NCBI GenBank assembly: GCA_943736015.1
Contig: OX031057.1
Location: 38,464,501 to 38,528,500 of the forward strand
Source of the DNA: Tridacna crocea
Taxonomy: Eukaryota; Mollusca; Bivalvia; Cardiida; Cardiidae
Length of the DNA: 64,000 nt
Direction: 5' to 3'
Shown: positions 30,167 to 41,440 of the stretch, piece after piece
Position numbering within the stretch: the stretch's first letter is position 1
Layout of the letters: every line of letters starts with the position of its first letter
Translations under genes and position numbers: made by a program
Notes under the pieces: generated by a model
Told to the model about the DNA's origin: nothing
Seen by the model: the letters and a program-made list of their open reading frames with translations, nothing else
The model's database searches: none

Positions 30167-30395
30167 TTAACCCATTACCACACAATCCCTACTTTTGACG
30201 CCCCTCAGAATGAAGCCTTTAGAAAACATTGTGGGAAAAGGAGAAAATGCTGGTAACCAGCATTTTCTCCTTTTCCCACAATGTTTTCTACCCTTCCCAA
30301 AACAAATTTCAAATTTTCAGTCACTTTTATTTTGTCGTCTGCAAGTGCTTTCAATTTGAACAAGCCTAAAATTTTGTCGTGTGGTAAAGACTTAA
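30167..30395. mobile_element. TTAA MITE, subfamily A
   Basis: Complete copy downstream of the gene; intact core. Confidence 0.85.
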
Positions 30396-30930
30396 TACTA
30401 TTTTGTTACGTTCTTCTGTTTTTTTCATTCATTTACGTACTGAATATTGTTTCGGCGATGTGGCATTGTTGCAATGATGCGAGAGGATTTGAAGTAATGT
30501 TATACAAAGCAATATAAAAGAAGCTTCAGGAAAGCATGGTTAGGTGCACTGGATGCCAAGGTATAACTGAAAGAACTTTTTATATGATAATTGACGGAAA
30601 ACCAGCTGGAAATCAGCTGCGCAACTTGCATTGAAATAGAAATCTACATTGTGTCCGATACAAAATTTATTGGTTTACCAAGGCACGTGAACCAGATACT
30701 GTTACAGACGCTCTTAGGAGTGTCATAAACTGACTTATATCTGTACAAGAAAAAGTTGATGCAAAGCATCAAAGTCGCCGCAATTTTTTTTTATTTAATG
30801 CTTCAAGAAAGCCAGGGCAAGAAAGTACATGTCAGTTTTCATCAGCAGATTTTTCAACACATTATGAAATTGATGTGACTGTGAATCTACGTATATCAAA
30901 ACTTGTCTTCTATTACAGTAGTCGCATAGC
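30396..30930. other. Intergenic stretch, nothing recognised
   Basis: No coding or repeat pattern supported. Confidence 0.4.
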
Positions 30931-31156
30931 GTAACTCTTTTCCAAACGACAAACAGACTCTTCCAAATTCAAAGAGCTGGCAGACGACAATTTAAAAAGC
31001 TGCCAAAATGGTTGAAAATTTGCTAGTAGTGGGAAAAAGTATTTGATAAAGGAGAAATGCTTATAACTAGCAATTTCTCCTTATCCAACATGTTTTACCG
31101 AAAGAATTTGACAGTATAGGTGATAACCCGTGTTTGTTTGGGGAAAGTGTTGAATA
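30931..31156. mobile_element. Degenerate TTAA MITE
   Basis: TAACTCTTTTCCAAACGACA at the left and GTTTGGGGAAAGTGTTGAA at the right. The core is diverged with loop GCTTATAACTAGC. Confidence 0.55.
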
Positions 31157-31613
31157 CAGGGCTAAGTTACTAAAATGTTACTGTCCTAGGAAAGTATGAT
31201 TCAAGAGAACGTAAGTTTGCAAGGCATGCTTTCAATTTAAACAAGTCTAAAACTATACTGTTTGGTGAACAGTGTTAATAAAGAATAATGGCTTTGCATT
31301 GCGATTTATGAACAACACAGCGAAAAACTGGTCTCTCTCCAGATTTTTTCCCACAAAGTAAATTTATCTAGAACTCGGTGAGAAATAAACAAATGGGTTC
31401 TAAACAATCTTTGTTTTAAAAACTAAACTTAGAAAGAAGTAACCAATAATGGTTAGATACATGGTTAGATACAATCATAACCATCATACTCGTTCTTCGG
31501 CGGAATTTAACACAATTTCAGCAATGTACAATTTTAGCCGGGTGGTCATTCAACAAAAACACATAAATAGAAGGAAAAACTAGCTACTAAATAATCAAAA
31601 TGATGATTAAACC

Positions 31614-31738
31614 TGAGTACGAAATGACCAAAGTGGGTACGAAATGACCAAAATAGAAAAGTATAGGTAGGTACGGAATGACCAAAATCGTACGAATTGA
31701 CCTAGGTACGAAATTAACTAGGTACGAAATGACGGGAA
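31614..31738 (+). repeat. Short interrupted repeat of GGTACGAAATGACCAAA
   Basis: TACGAAATGACC or close variants recur at least five times with 15-30 bp spacing. Confidence 0.75.
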
Positions 31739-31923
31739 ACCTGTACAACCTTGACCAATAGAAACAAGGCATTTATTTGGATGAGTCCATTTCTCACGAA
31801 TAGCGAAAATAAAAGTAATACTTGGACGGATTTTTTGATGTTGTAGGTATTAACATAGCAAAAATAGTATCGTATTGTATATACAATGTACTTCGTAGTT
31901 TAAGAATAAATTAAAAAGCCAGT

Positions 31924-32115
31924 TTAAGGCGAAGTAGAAAGATTCCTTGTTAACCTTAACACCCCTATAAAAAAGAAATGTCCATGTCCTAACTCGAAAA
32001 ACTATTTAAAAAAATATAGTCGCGCGCTTCTGCGTGCCGACTAATAAATCTGTCCTTATCAACTGTCAAGAAGATTCATGTCATGCTGCTCTAGAAGTAC
32101 AGTCCACTACCTTAA
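31924..32115. mobile_element. Family H element, internally deleted
   Basis: Left TTAAGGCGAAGTAG and right CCACTACCTTAA. Shorter than the copies at 4259 and 15211. Confidence 0.45.
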
Positions 32116-32186
32116 AAAACTGTCAACGCAGTCTTTCTTTTTAAACAAAACAGAAACAATTTCAGCAGGATGAGGGCTGAGCATTC

Positions 32187-32388
32187 ACTTCATAATCCCG
32201 ACTTTTAACAACACAACTTAAAAAGGCTTTGAAAACACTGTGGGAAAAGGAGGAAATGCTGCTATTCCCACAATATTTTCTTACCTCTCAGAAATCAATT
32301 TTAATATTCGAGACATATTTATTGTGTTGTCAGCAAATGCTATGAAATTGGACAAGTCTAACATTTTGTCGTTTGGGAGAGTGAATAA
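32187..32388. mobile_element. Degenerate TTAA MITE, subfamily A
   Basis: Central loop partly deleted (GAGGAAATGCTGCTATTCCC). The right arm ends TCGTTTGGGAGAGTG. Confidence 0.55.
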
Positions 32389-32612
32389 ACTTTCGTTATA
32401 TCCGGTCTTGTTCGTCTGATATGGTTCTGGGTGGGATTGTCTGGTTTGCAAATTTGAGTTTCCGGTCGATCTAGAAATCTGTCGATAGGGGAAAAAAGCG
32501 CCAAATAAACACAAGCGACTTCTTTTGGTAGGGCGTCAAGACGAAAGTATAGATCTTATTCTACGAGAATTAGATATCAAATTGTACTGTTTCCAGAATA
32601 TCTATATATAGT

Positions 32613-32675
32613 GGACAGTGTAGAGCAAAGATCAAATAGCACGTTCTGTTCAGTCTGATCTTGATTTATAAAGCC
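32613..32675. repeat. Family D hairpin
   Basis: GACAGTGTAGAGCAAAGATC and CAGTCTGATCTTGATTTA. Confidence 0.5.
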
Positions 32676-32734
32676 TGCTTTACTAGATATAGTTGATTAA
32701 TCAGTCTTGAAATCAATATCTTGGATTTTTTTAA

Positions 32735-32968
32735 AATCCTTTACCACACAATCCCACTTTTTGAAGACGCTGAGAAAGACAGCTTTAAGAAAAACATTGT
32801 GGGAAATCGAAGAAAATGCTGGTAACCAGCATTTTCTTTTTTTTTTTCCTACAATATTTTCTACCTTTCCCAAACCAAATTTAAATATTTGAGCAACATT
32901 CATTTTTGTCGTCTGCAAATGCTTTCAATTTGGACAAGTCCAAAAATTCGTCGTTTGTTAAAGAGTTA
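32735..32968. mobile_element. TTAA MITE, subfamily A
   Basis: Core intact apart from a T-rich expansion (CATTTTCTTTTTTTTTTTCC). The terminal TTAA motifs have decayed. Confidence 0.7.
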
Positions 32969-33339
32969 CAGAGAAGACCGATCTTTGTACCTAGTTTACC
33001 CCATTATCTCCCGCTAGATGGCATTCTACAAATACTTATCTATCTTATTTGGGCATCCTGGGTACACAGGATCGGACCACATTTCTACGCGACAGCCGTT
33101 ACTTTGAATTTCAAACTAAAATAAACGTATACTCAATAAAACGCTACCTAGTGCGATTCAATCAGCTATGATCAACAGTTTAGAGAAATCTGAAGCTAAA
33201 ACAGGCCCAAATTTTCCTCAAACGTATTGATAATTAAGCAATTTTCTTCATTGCTACTTTATAGCGCGTAATTTTACAGTCTCCCCGATAGCGGGGAGAG
33301 TGGTGCGTCATGTAAGACGGGTCGAATCTTCGAAGAATA

Positions 33340-34386
33340 TGACATGCGCAGACAACGAGTTTACCCACAAAATGGAGGTGAAGGTGGTGGGGCAACAGTC
33401 AGCTCCTATAAGCAGAACCAGCAGAACTTCAAAATACTTTCTTATGCATCTAAGTTCCTTTCTCTGATGAGTGTTCAACTTCTCCGACTTTTGACGACCC
33501 TGACAAAGAAGCCTTTTGAAAACATTGTGGGAAAAGCAGAAAATGCTTGTAACCAGCATTTTCTCCTTTTTCCACAATGTTTTCTACCTTTCCCAAACCA
33601 AATTTCAATTTTCAGTCACATTTATTTTTCTCGTCTGCAAATGCTTTCATTTTGGTCCAGTCAAAAAATTCGTCGTTTGGTAAAGAGTTCAAGAGTATCT
33701 TGAAGACCGACGTTCATACCCAGTTTACCCACAAAATGGAGGTGGTGGGGCAACAGTCTGAGCTCATAAGCAGAACCCGCAGAACCTCAAAATACTTTCT
33801 TATGTATCTAAGTTCCTTTCTCTGATGAGTGTTTAACTTCTCCGACTTATCACGACCCTGAGAAAGAAGCCTTTTCAAAACATTATGAGAAAAGAAAATG
33901 CAGGGTTTTTCTCATTTTCCAACAATGTTTTCTACCTTTCCCAAACCAAATTTCAAATTTTTGAGTAACTTATCTTTTGTCGTCTGCAAATGCTTTCAGT
34001 TTAGACAAGTCCCAAAATCGTCGTTTAGGTAAAGAGTTAAAGAGGAAACCGATGATCGAACCCAGTTTACCCACCGTTATGGAGGTGGATGAACAAGTCA
34101 ACACTTGTAAGGAGAACTCGCAGAACAACAAAATACTTTCTTGTGCATCTAAATTCCGTTCTCTGATGAGTGTTTTACCGACTTTTGACGACCCTGAGAA
34201 AAAAGCCATTTAAAAACATTGTGGGAAAAGGAAGAAAATGCTGGTAACCAGCACTTTCTCCTTTTCCCACAATTTTTTCTACCTGTCCCAAACCAAATTT
34301 CAATTTTTCAGTCACATTTATTTTGTCGTCTGCAAATACTTTCCATTTGGACAAGTCTGAAATTTTGTCGTTTGGTAAAGAGTTAA
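33340..34386 (+). repeat. Three tandem units, each spacer plus MITE
   Basis: A spacer with GTTTACCCAC, AGCAGAACC and ACTTTCTTATG plus a subfamily-A MITE is repeated. The GTTTACCC mark lies at 33359, 33723 and 34065 (periods about 364 and 342). MITE parts are 33478-33690, 33837-34040 and 34176-34386. Confidence 0.85.
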
Positions 34387-34739
34387 TGTTTCAAAAGAAA
34401 GAGCGGCGATATTGAAAAATTCAGCTTGCACCATGTCATGTCTTAATGTATGCATTCATAAACGGACTGACAAATGAACAATGCTGATTGCAGCTTAGAT
34501 CCGAAAACTAGTCATGATTCAAAAATTTTGCTGGACACTGCAAAAACAGTAAAAACTACGTGCCCGCCAGTCTTATTCACCACCTGTGCTTGCGGCATGC
34601 ATCGACAGTTTTGCAGCAAATGGTAAAATTCAGATGACCTTGACAAGCTCCAGACGACCCTGACAAAAATCCAAACATTCACAACATCCACGTGAAACGT
34701 GGAAAATCGAAACTAATTACATGCAGATCTGCATCTAAT

Positions 34740-35180
34740 GTCCAACTGTTTACAAGGTCTATATTTGGACGAGTCCAAACTAAGAGCATTCGCAGGCGAC
34801 AAATTAAATGTTCAAATGATATGACTTGCCTGTGAAATGGCCAAAAAGATTGCGAGAAAAAAGAGAAAATACGGGTTTCCAGCATTCCCCCCCCCCCTTT
34901 TTCCACATTAAAGAAAAAACCCTGAAGAGTCGTTAGAAATCGGAATTGCGTGTTATTGGGTTCTTTTCCAGACCCAAGAAATTGTAGACTCGTCCAAAGT
35001 TGAAGTGCATGTAATTGCAAATTTAAGTTGCCGCTAAAATGATTCTTTTTTTGTTCGAAAGTGTAGAAAACAATGTAGAAGGAGAAAAAATGATATTTTT
35101 TTTCTGTTTTTCCCACAATGTTTTCAATAACATTCTTTCCACGGGGCGTCAAAGCCAGAAACTCGGGATTGCGTGATAAG
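34740..35180. mobile_element. Two decayed TTAA MITE relatives
   Basis: Motifs such as GACGAGTCCAAACTAAGAGC, TTTCCAGCATTCC and TTCCCACAATGTTTTC are recognisable, but neither copy has intact ends. Confidence 0.4.
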
Positions 35181-35183
35181 GGC

Positions 35184-35417
35184 TAACTATTTACTAGACC
35201 AAGAAATTATAGATTTGTCCAGACTTAAGTCAGCATTTGTAGACAATTAATATTATTTGTAGTTCTGATGATGGATATTTTTGTTCGAAATAGTAGAAAG
35301 CATTGCGGGAAAAGAAGAAAATGCTGAAATCCGCATTTTCTTCTTTTCCCACAACGTTTTCAGAAGCTGTCCATCTCATGTGTCGTAAGATCTCAGAATT
35401 CTGTAGTAAAGGTTTAA
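35184..35417. mobile_element. Degenerate TTAA MITE, subfamily A
   Basis: Core GAAAATGCTGAAATCCGCATT flanked by GCGGGAAAAGAAG and CTTCTTTTCCCACAACG. Right end GTAGTAAAGGTTTAA. Confidence 0.6.
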
Positions 35418-36600
35418 TAACGTTATAATCTTTAAAAATGTGTGTGGTAGAAGCCCAGAGCGCTTATTGAAATTTATAATTTTGTCGCATTATTTTGATA
35501 AGTGGTGCAGTACCTTTAACCGGTGGAAGTTAGGTTTCATTTGAATACTTCGATCACCTTTAACTAGTTATTAGAAGAAGTTGTATCTGAAAGCATTTGC
35601 TTGGGTCTTTGGTTCAATTGCATGCATTGAATCGTTTGACAAATTTTATTGCTATAATAAAAAAATGTCAGAAAAACAAACTGATACATTTTTTTTCCAA
35701 AGAAATTTTGTTTTTAAAAAGATTTCTTGCGATCTAAAAAGTTTAAAATATTGAAATTCTCCCAACCCACTTGTTGTACCTGGCTAGACATTACGTCAGC
35801 CGCAGTCTGCAACATTTCCTTATTAGGCATTGCTGGGACTGCGAGCTTGGAGCGCTGTACAACCGTCTTCCTTTTTTACACTGCCCGTATGCCTGTAATC
35901 AAGACTTTTGGACTAAGGTACTTTGCCATTTCTTAAAACAAAGTTTCAGAAACATTTTGTTCAACTTATTTTTTCACAATAATGTTTATATCAGTCTATA
36001 TGATTTAAAATTAGTTTAGCGGCAAGTGAACTTCAGCAATCAATATGGCGCAATGTTGAAACTGAATAGATTCTCAGCTAATGATTCATCTCCTTCGCTG
36101 CCAAAGAAATACATACATTTTTTGACGGCTAAAAGCATATTTTCTTCGATTTTCAAACCAATACGGATCGGAGATGGTTATCGGGTAGCGGATGGTTTGG
36201 ATAAAGATTTTGTACAGACCGATCTTGATCTACGGCATCTGCGAAAGATGCCCAAGGCTACGTGAAAGAGTTGCCGGTAAGAAGCGGTTACCAAAATTTC
36301 TCGGTACACCTTGTCCAATTGAAATGTGCTTTTAATCGGCAACATATTCTGATTTGGCCTTATTTTGACATTGAATAGGTATGCACTCCTGAACGCAAGC
36401 CTTCGAGAAGATTGAATGATGATCCAAGAAGCACTCGACTGTTTAAATGCTTCATTTTACAAGTAATGGCTTTTCTGTTATGTAAAAAGGATAACTTTTT
36501 CATTGAAAGCAATTTCACCTTTTGCAACAATATTTTCACAGAGTTTTACATGACTATTCCTCCTGATTGATTGTATGGTGTTTGACAAGGTTTTTAACAT
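35418..36600. other. Stretch without a supported gene
   Basis: It contains an unexplained open segment (35771-35920; see findings) and a half hairpin of family D (36211-36245). No other repeat or exon is supported. Confidence 0.4.
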
Positions 36601-36828
36601 TTAACTCTTTCCCAAACAAGCCCTGGTTTTTTACGTGTCTGGAGTATAAGCCATTAGAAAAGACTGTGGGAAAAAGAAAAATTGCTCATAACGAGCAATT
36701 TCTCCTTTTCCCACAGTGTTTTCTACCCTTTTGGAGAATTTTCTGCCATTTTTATCAAATTAAAATTGTCGTCTGCAAACTCTTTGAATCTGGAAGAGTC
36801 TAAAACATATGGTTTGGGAAAGGGTTAA
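36601..36828. mobile_element. TTAA MITE, CCCAAAC ends with B-type loop
   Basis: TTAACTCTTTCCCAAACAAG and TTTGGGAAAGGGTTAA ends, but the loop is GCTCATAACGAGC as in subfamily B. A chimaeric arrangement. Confidence 0.8.
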
Positions 36829-36835
36829 GTTACAT

Positions 36836-36990
36836 TGGGTTAGTGCACCTATCCATGCTTTCCTGGAGTTTCATTTACCATTACTCTGCACAGTAATCTT
36901 TCCAAGCCACTGGCTGCTTTCCCACATTAACCATCATGGAAACCATGATAAGCAGTGGGAGAAGAATGATTCCTGTCACAAAGACTCATC
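36836..36990 (-). repeat. SINE body fragment
   Basis: TAGTGCACCTATCCATGCTT and CCAAGCCACTGGCTGCTTTC match 48040-48130. It directly follows the MITE. Confidence 0.6.
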
Positions 36991-37175
36991 AAGACTGCAT
37001 GTCCTGTACTGAACTTTAGTTTTTATTAAAAATCCTGAATTTTACAAAGGCGTTTCCGAAATCATCTGTTGCTGTTTGTGCTAGACTGTTTTTAATAAAC
37101 GGTGTTTTGGCTACATGACTGGTAATAAATTGCGATGCATGAAGAATTCCATTTAACAATGACAGTTTTAAACAA

Positions 37176-37412
37176 CTGCGAAAGCTTTTAGAAAACTTTG
37201 TGGGAAAAGAATAAAAATGCTGGTAACCAGACGCTTTTAGAAAACATGGTGGGAAAAGGAGAAAATGCTGAGAACCAGCATTTTCTCCTTTTCCTACAAT
37301 GTTTTCTACCCCATCAAAGTGCATAGTTTCAGCCACTATGAAATTATCATTGGCAATATTAAATGCATTTAATTTGGATAAATCTAAAATTTTGCAATGT
37401 TGTAAAGGGTTC
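37176..37412. mobile_element. TTAA MITE with partly duplicated left arm
   Basis: CTTTTAGAAAAC.T.GTGGG occurs twice (37187 and 37233) before the core. The right end GTAAAGGGTT has lost its TTAA. Confidence 0.65.
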
Positions 37413-37451
37413 AACCACTGGATAAGCCTAACAGACATTTTCAGCAAAGCA

Positions 37452-37515
37452 GACACTGTAGATAAAAGATCAGAATTCATGTTTTGTGCAGTCTGATTTT
37501 GATCTACACTGTTTG
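37452..37515. repeat. Family D hairpin
   Basis: ACACTGTAGATAAAAGATCA and CTGATTTTGATCTACACTGT. Confidence 0.6.
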
Positions 37516-37667
37516 CAAATGCAACTAATTTTTTTTTTTCCTTTTTTCGTTAAACATTTAATTTTCTTCCTGGACTCTGTACCAAATGACAAAATTTTAG
37601 ACTTGTCCAGATTGAGAGCATTTGCAGATGGCAAAATAAATGCAACTCGAAAATTGAAACTTTACTT

Positions 37668-37896
37668 TAACCCTTTACCACACAATGGAGCCTTTTAACG
37701 ACCCCAAGGAAGAAGCATTTCGAAAACATTGTGGGGAAAGGAGAAAATGCAGATAATCGGCATTTTCTCCTTTTCCCACAGTGTTTCCTACCCTATCAAT
37801 AAAGAATTGCACCAATTGAACCACATTGAAATTATCGTCTGCAAATGCTTTCAGTTTGGACAGGGCTAAAATTTTGTCATCCAGTAAAGGGATAAA
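37668..37896. mobile_element. TTAA MITE, subfamily A
   Basis: TTAACCCTTTACCACACAAT at the left; the right end CCAGTAAAGGGATAA is slightly decayed. Core loop altered (CAGATAATCGG). Confidence 0.75.
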
Positions 37897-37961
37897 CCTG
37901 TAAAAAACAATTTGGTTTCCAGCATTTTCTCAGTTTTCAAAAGGCCTGTTCTTCAGGGTCG

Positions 37962-38192
37962 TTAACCCATTACCACACAATCCCTACTTTTGACGCCCCT
38001 GAGAAAGAAGCCTTTAGAAAACACTGGGGGAAAAGGAGAAAATGCTGGTAACCAGCATTTTCTCCTTTTCCCACAGTGTTTTCTACCCTTCCCAGAACAA
38101 ATTTCAATTTTTCGGTCACCTTTATTTTGTCGTCTGAAAACTTGCTACCAATATGGACTAGTCTAAAATTTTCTCGTGTGGTAAAGGGTTAA
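37962..38192. mobile_element. TTAA MITE, subfamily A
   Basis: TTAACCCATTACCACACAAT and GTGTGGTAAAGGGTTAA, intact core. Confidence 0.85.
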
Positions 38193-38325
38193 AAGTCGGG
38201 ATTGTGTGGTAAAGAGTTGAATAGAAGTTTTTTAAGCCTCGAAGCGCTGAATCAACTCTGGACATTTCAGTCTAAAACTAAGACCAGTCTTGCGATTTTG
38301 TGTTTACTGTCTTTTGTATCTAAGT

Positions 38326-38390
38326 AGACAGTGTAGACCAAAGATCAGACTTCACATTATGTGCAGTCTGATCTTGATTTACACTGGCTG
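38326..38390. repeat. Family D hairpin
   Basis: ACAGTGTAGACCAAAGATCA and TCTGATCTTGATTTACACTG. Confidence 0.65.
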
Positions 38391-38543
38391 CAAATGCAAC
38401 CATAATTGTGAAAGGGGCTGTACAGGTTAATTCTCTGGCTAAAATAGATTTTTTTTTAAAGACTTGAAGTGCTGAATTAATGGACATTTTCAGTGTAGGG
38501 TAAGAAAGAATGAATTCATGGTGTTTTATCATTTAATTGCAGT

Positions 38544-38766
38544 TATCCCATTACCACACAATCCCTACTTTGACGACCCTGAGAAACAAGCCTTTAGAAA
38601 ACATTGTAGGAAAAGGAGAAAATGCTGGTGACCAGCATTTTCTCCTTTTCCCACAATGTTTTCTACCCTATACAAAACAAATTTCAAATGTTTGATCACT
38701 TTTATTTTGTCGTCTGCAAAGGCTTTCAATTTTGACAAGCCTATTGTCATTTTGTAATGAGTTATA
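38544..38766. mobile_element. TTAA MITE, subfamily A
   Basis: Ends decayed (CCCATTACCACACAATCCCT present, right GTAATGAGTTA). The core has CTGGTGACCAG. Confidence 0.75.
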
Positions 38767-38800
38767 TAGTTACTTTTGGTCTATAAAGGCCCAACAAAGA

Positions 38801-38862
38801 GGACAGTGTATATTAGAGCTTGGACTGAATTTTTTTATGGTCTGATCTTGATCTACACTGGC
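38801..38862. repeat. Family D hairpin, left arm decayed
   Basis: GGACAGTGTATATTAGAGCT and GTCTGATCTTGATCTACACT. Confidence 0.5.
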
Positions 38863-39052
38863 TACTAATGCCTCTATAATTACGAAATGGGCTTAAATAG
38901 TTAAGTTTCTTGCTAACATATTTTTTTTAAACTTTTACAGAGCTGAATCGACCCAAATGGACATTTTTATTCTGGAACAAGATCCAGGTATTGATTGTAA
39001 TTTTTTTGTTACTTTCCATCTTTAATATCTCCGCAAAGCAGACTGTGTACAT

Positions 39053-39144
39053 TAACCCTTTCCCAAACAAACCCTGGTTTTTACAGGTCTGGAATATTAG
39101 CCTTTTTAAAACATTGTGGGAAAAGGAGAAAATGCTGGAAACCA
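39053..39144. mobile_element. Left half of a TTAA MITE
   Basis: TTAACCCTTTCCCAAACAAA up to AGAAAATGCTGGAAACC, then it stops at the palindrome centre and unrelated sequence follows. Confidence 0.75.
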
Positions 39145-39372
39145 TTTAGATATTTTTTATAAAGATATTTTTATCAACTTGGCACCAACTAAAAGATCTT
39201 TGATGAGAGTGTTGCACATGGCGAATATTATAGCTTTTTATTGATAGGGTACAGCTTCAGTGCCAATTGGCTGTTGTCAGCCATTTAAATCCCTCTGCCT
39301 GAAACTGTCTCGAACCAAAACATTGAGATTTAGCAATCATTTGATGCGTAAAATCAGAGAAAATGGATCAAC

Positions 39373-39596
39373 TTAACCCTTTCCCAAACAAGCCCTGGTT
39401 TTTATGTGTCTGCAGTAAAAGTCTTTTGAAAACATTGAGGGAAAAGGAGAACTTGTAACGAGCAATTTCTCCTTTTCCCACAGTGTTTTCTACCCTTTTT
39501 GAGAACTTTATGCCATTTTCTCCAAATCTAAAATTGTCGTCTGCAAACTCTTTCGGTATGGAAGGGTCCAAAATTTATCGTTTGGGAAAGGGTTAA
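39373..39596. mobile_element. TTAA MITE, CCCAAAC ends with B-type loop
   Basis: Same end and loop combination as the copy at 36601-36828. TTTGGGAAAGGGTTAA right end. Confidence 0.8.
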
Positions 39597-39900
39597 ATTT
39601 TAGAAGCAAACAGAATGTAAGAAGCCCGAGACATTGGAAGCGCTGAAACGTAAAAATAAAAGTGTGTGATAAGAAATATGACAAACAAGCCTGCATCTTT
39701 TTTAACAAGGCGTTGTGGAATGCAATTTAAAACTTGTTTTGTTATGGACAAGTTACCCACACTGGTGGACAAATGGATATTTTTACTTTACTTGTCCATG
39801 GACAAGAAGAAATTTCCAAGATTTCCAAACCCCTGCTGAGAGTTATTCTTGAATTAAATTGACCTTTTGGTTTATTTGGGGCTTTTTGGGCTAAATGGTA

Positions 39901-40908
39901 GAGCAACTGCGGGTATTATCGACACTTTAAGAGATCGGAAAGTGTGGTGTCGATAACAGCCGCTTTAAATACAAACTGAAGTTATCAGTGGTTTATTTTG
40001 CGGATACTCTACTGATCCACACGTATAATATAATGGTGTTAAGGTGCATATTGTAGCAAACAACGCCAGCATTACATAAGGGTACGTCGGGTGATATTGA
40101 CAGGCTTCGTCTATTATCGACATTGTATTTAATTTTCAAAAATTTAACATCAAAATCCTCTCTTAAATCATCATTATGGGTTTTATTCAGTACTCGTCGC
40201 CGAATTAGATTTAATATAAAGCAATTAAAGCAAAACTTGACGCGTAACATAGGTACAACCGCATAAGAAGGCCGAACAGGTACACATTGGTAATATCATG
40301 GACTAAGATGTCTGGACATTGCTCCGCTGCGTATTATTTCTATGGCCTATGACATGTTATTTGACGAGTATTGACCTCGTTTTGGAGTTTACAAGACAAA
40401 ATTTGTCTGGACATAGCTGTAACCCGAAAGATAAAAAGGAATTGTGATTATATAAAACATATTAATTCTTATTTCTTTTATTCATGTCTAAATCTGTCGA
40501 TAATTGCCGATCACATAAATTAGCATCGTCAGTCATCGACACATGAATAAGCTGCTTTATGGTGAGCAAAACACGCTCAATTTTGTGATGCAAACACTAT
40601 TTTATATCCGATACTCGTATTTAAATTTGATTTCAAGCTATCGAGCATGTTTCAGTAAACCCTTCATGCTGACAAAAACCACCACTCTCCTTATCGTAGA
40701 CGTTAACGTTGGGAAATTTTATTACTGTAAAATTGTACTGATTCTTTGGGACTTACAGAGTACTGTTTACTTCCGGCACTGTAATTAGATAAAATATTGA
40801 TGTCATTTTACATAATAAAAATGAATTTTGTTCATCTTTCATGGAATTAAAGGACACAATAAAGAATTGACGATAACTGCCGACGGTCGACAATACCCAA
40901 CGTTGCTC
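39901..40908. mobile_element. Unidentified 1.0-kb TA-flanked element
   Basis: Ends GAGCAACTGCGGGTATTATC and GACAATACCCAACGTTGCTC are inverted copies. TA lies directly outside each end (39899-39900 and 40909-40910), as for a TA target duplication. TCGATAA/TTATCGAC motifs recur inside. No transposase is visible, so it is non-autonomous if mobile. Confidence 0.6.
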
Positions 40909-40939
40909 TAGACCCATAGCAGAAGACTAGGTTACCCTA

Positions 40940-41142
40940 AAAATATTTTAAGACACTGAACAAGAAGCATTTTAAAAACATTGTGGGAAAAGAAGAAAAT
41001 CCTTGTAACCTGCATTTTCTTTTCCCACAATGTTTTCTACCATTTCAAATACAAACTCGTTAATTTTTGTCACCATTTTATGTTGGCAAATGCTTCCAAT
41101 TTGGACTTTTTTGAAATTTTATCCTTTGGTAAAGAGTTGAAA
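40940..41142. mobile_element. Degenerate TTAA MITE
   Basis: TGTGGGAAAAGAAGAAAATC and TTTTCTTTTCCCACAATG core, TTTGGTAAAGAGTT right end. Confidence 0.55.
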
Positions 41143-41224
41143 AAAAAAAATTGTAGTATTGGCACCAAATTCAAAGCATTAACAGATAAAAATCTTGCCT
41201 CTAGATCAATTGGAAGTGATCCCT

Positions 41225-41440
41225 CTATGAAAAGAGGGCTTGATGTATCTGCGTGAAGCATCTACCCAGATCAGCCTGCAGTCTGCCCAGGTTGACCTGG
41301 GCTGAAACTTCCTTATCCATCCATATTCTGTATGTTCATGGACCATTCTTACTTGGGATTCAGTCATCAGTTAGAGAAAATGGATTTAATGACTCTAAAT
41401 TCATGTGATAACCTGTGTGGTATGACACATTACAGATACA
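41225..41440. repeat. Family E interspersed repeat
   Basis: TGCAGTCTGCCCAGGTTGAC, then CTGTATGTTCATGGACC. A subfamily-B MITE follows at its right end, as at 26904. Confidence 0.5.

Noticed and set aside
33344-33703. 119-codon open frame and its neighbours
   Set aside because: It is translation of the tandem MITE units. Similar residue strings (ENIVGKGENAGNQHFLLFPQ) come from every MITE copy in the window.
34679-35152. 157-codon minus-strand open frame
   Set aside because: It runs through two decayed MITEs, and its residues are the MITE translation.
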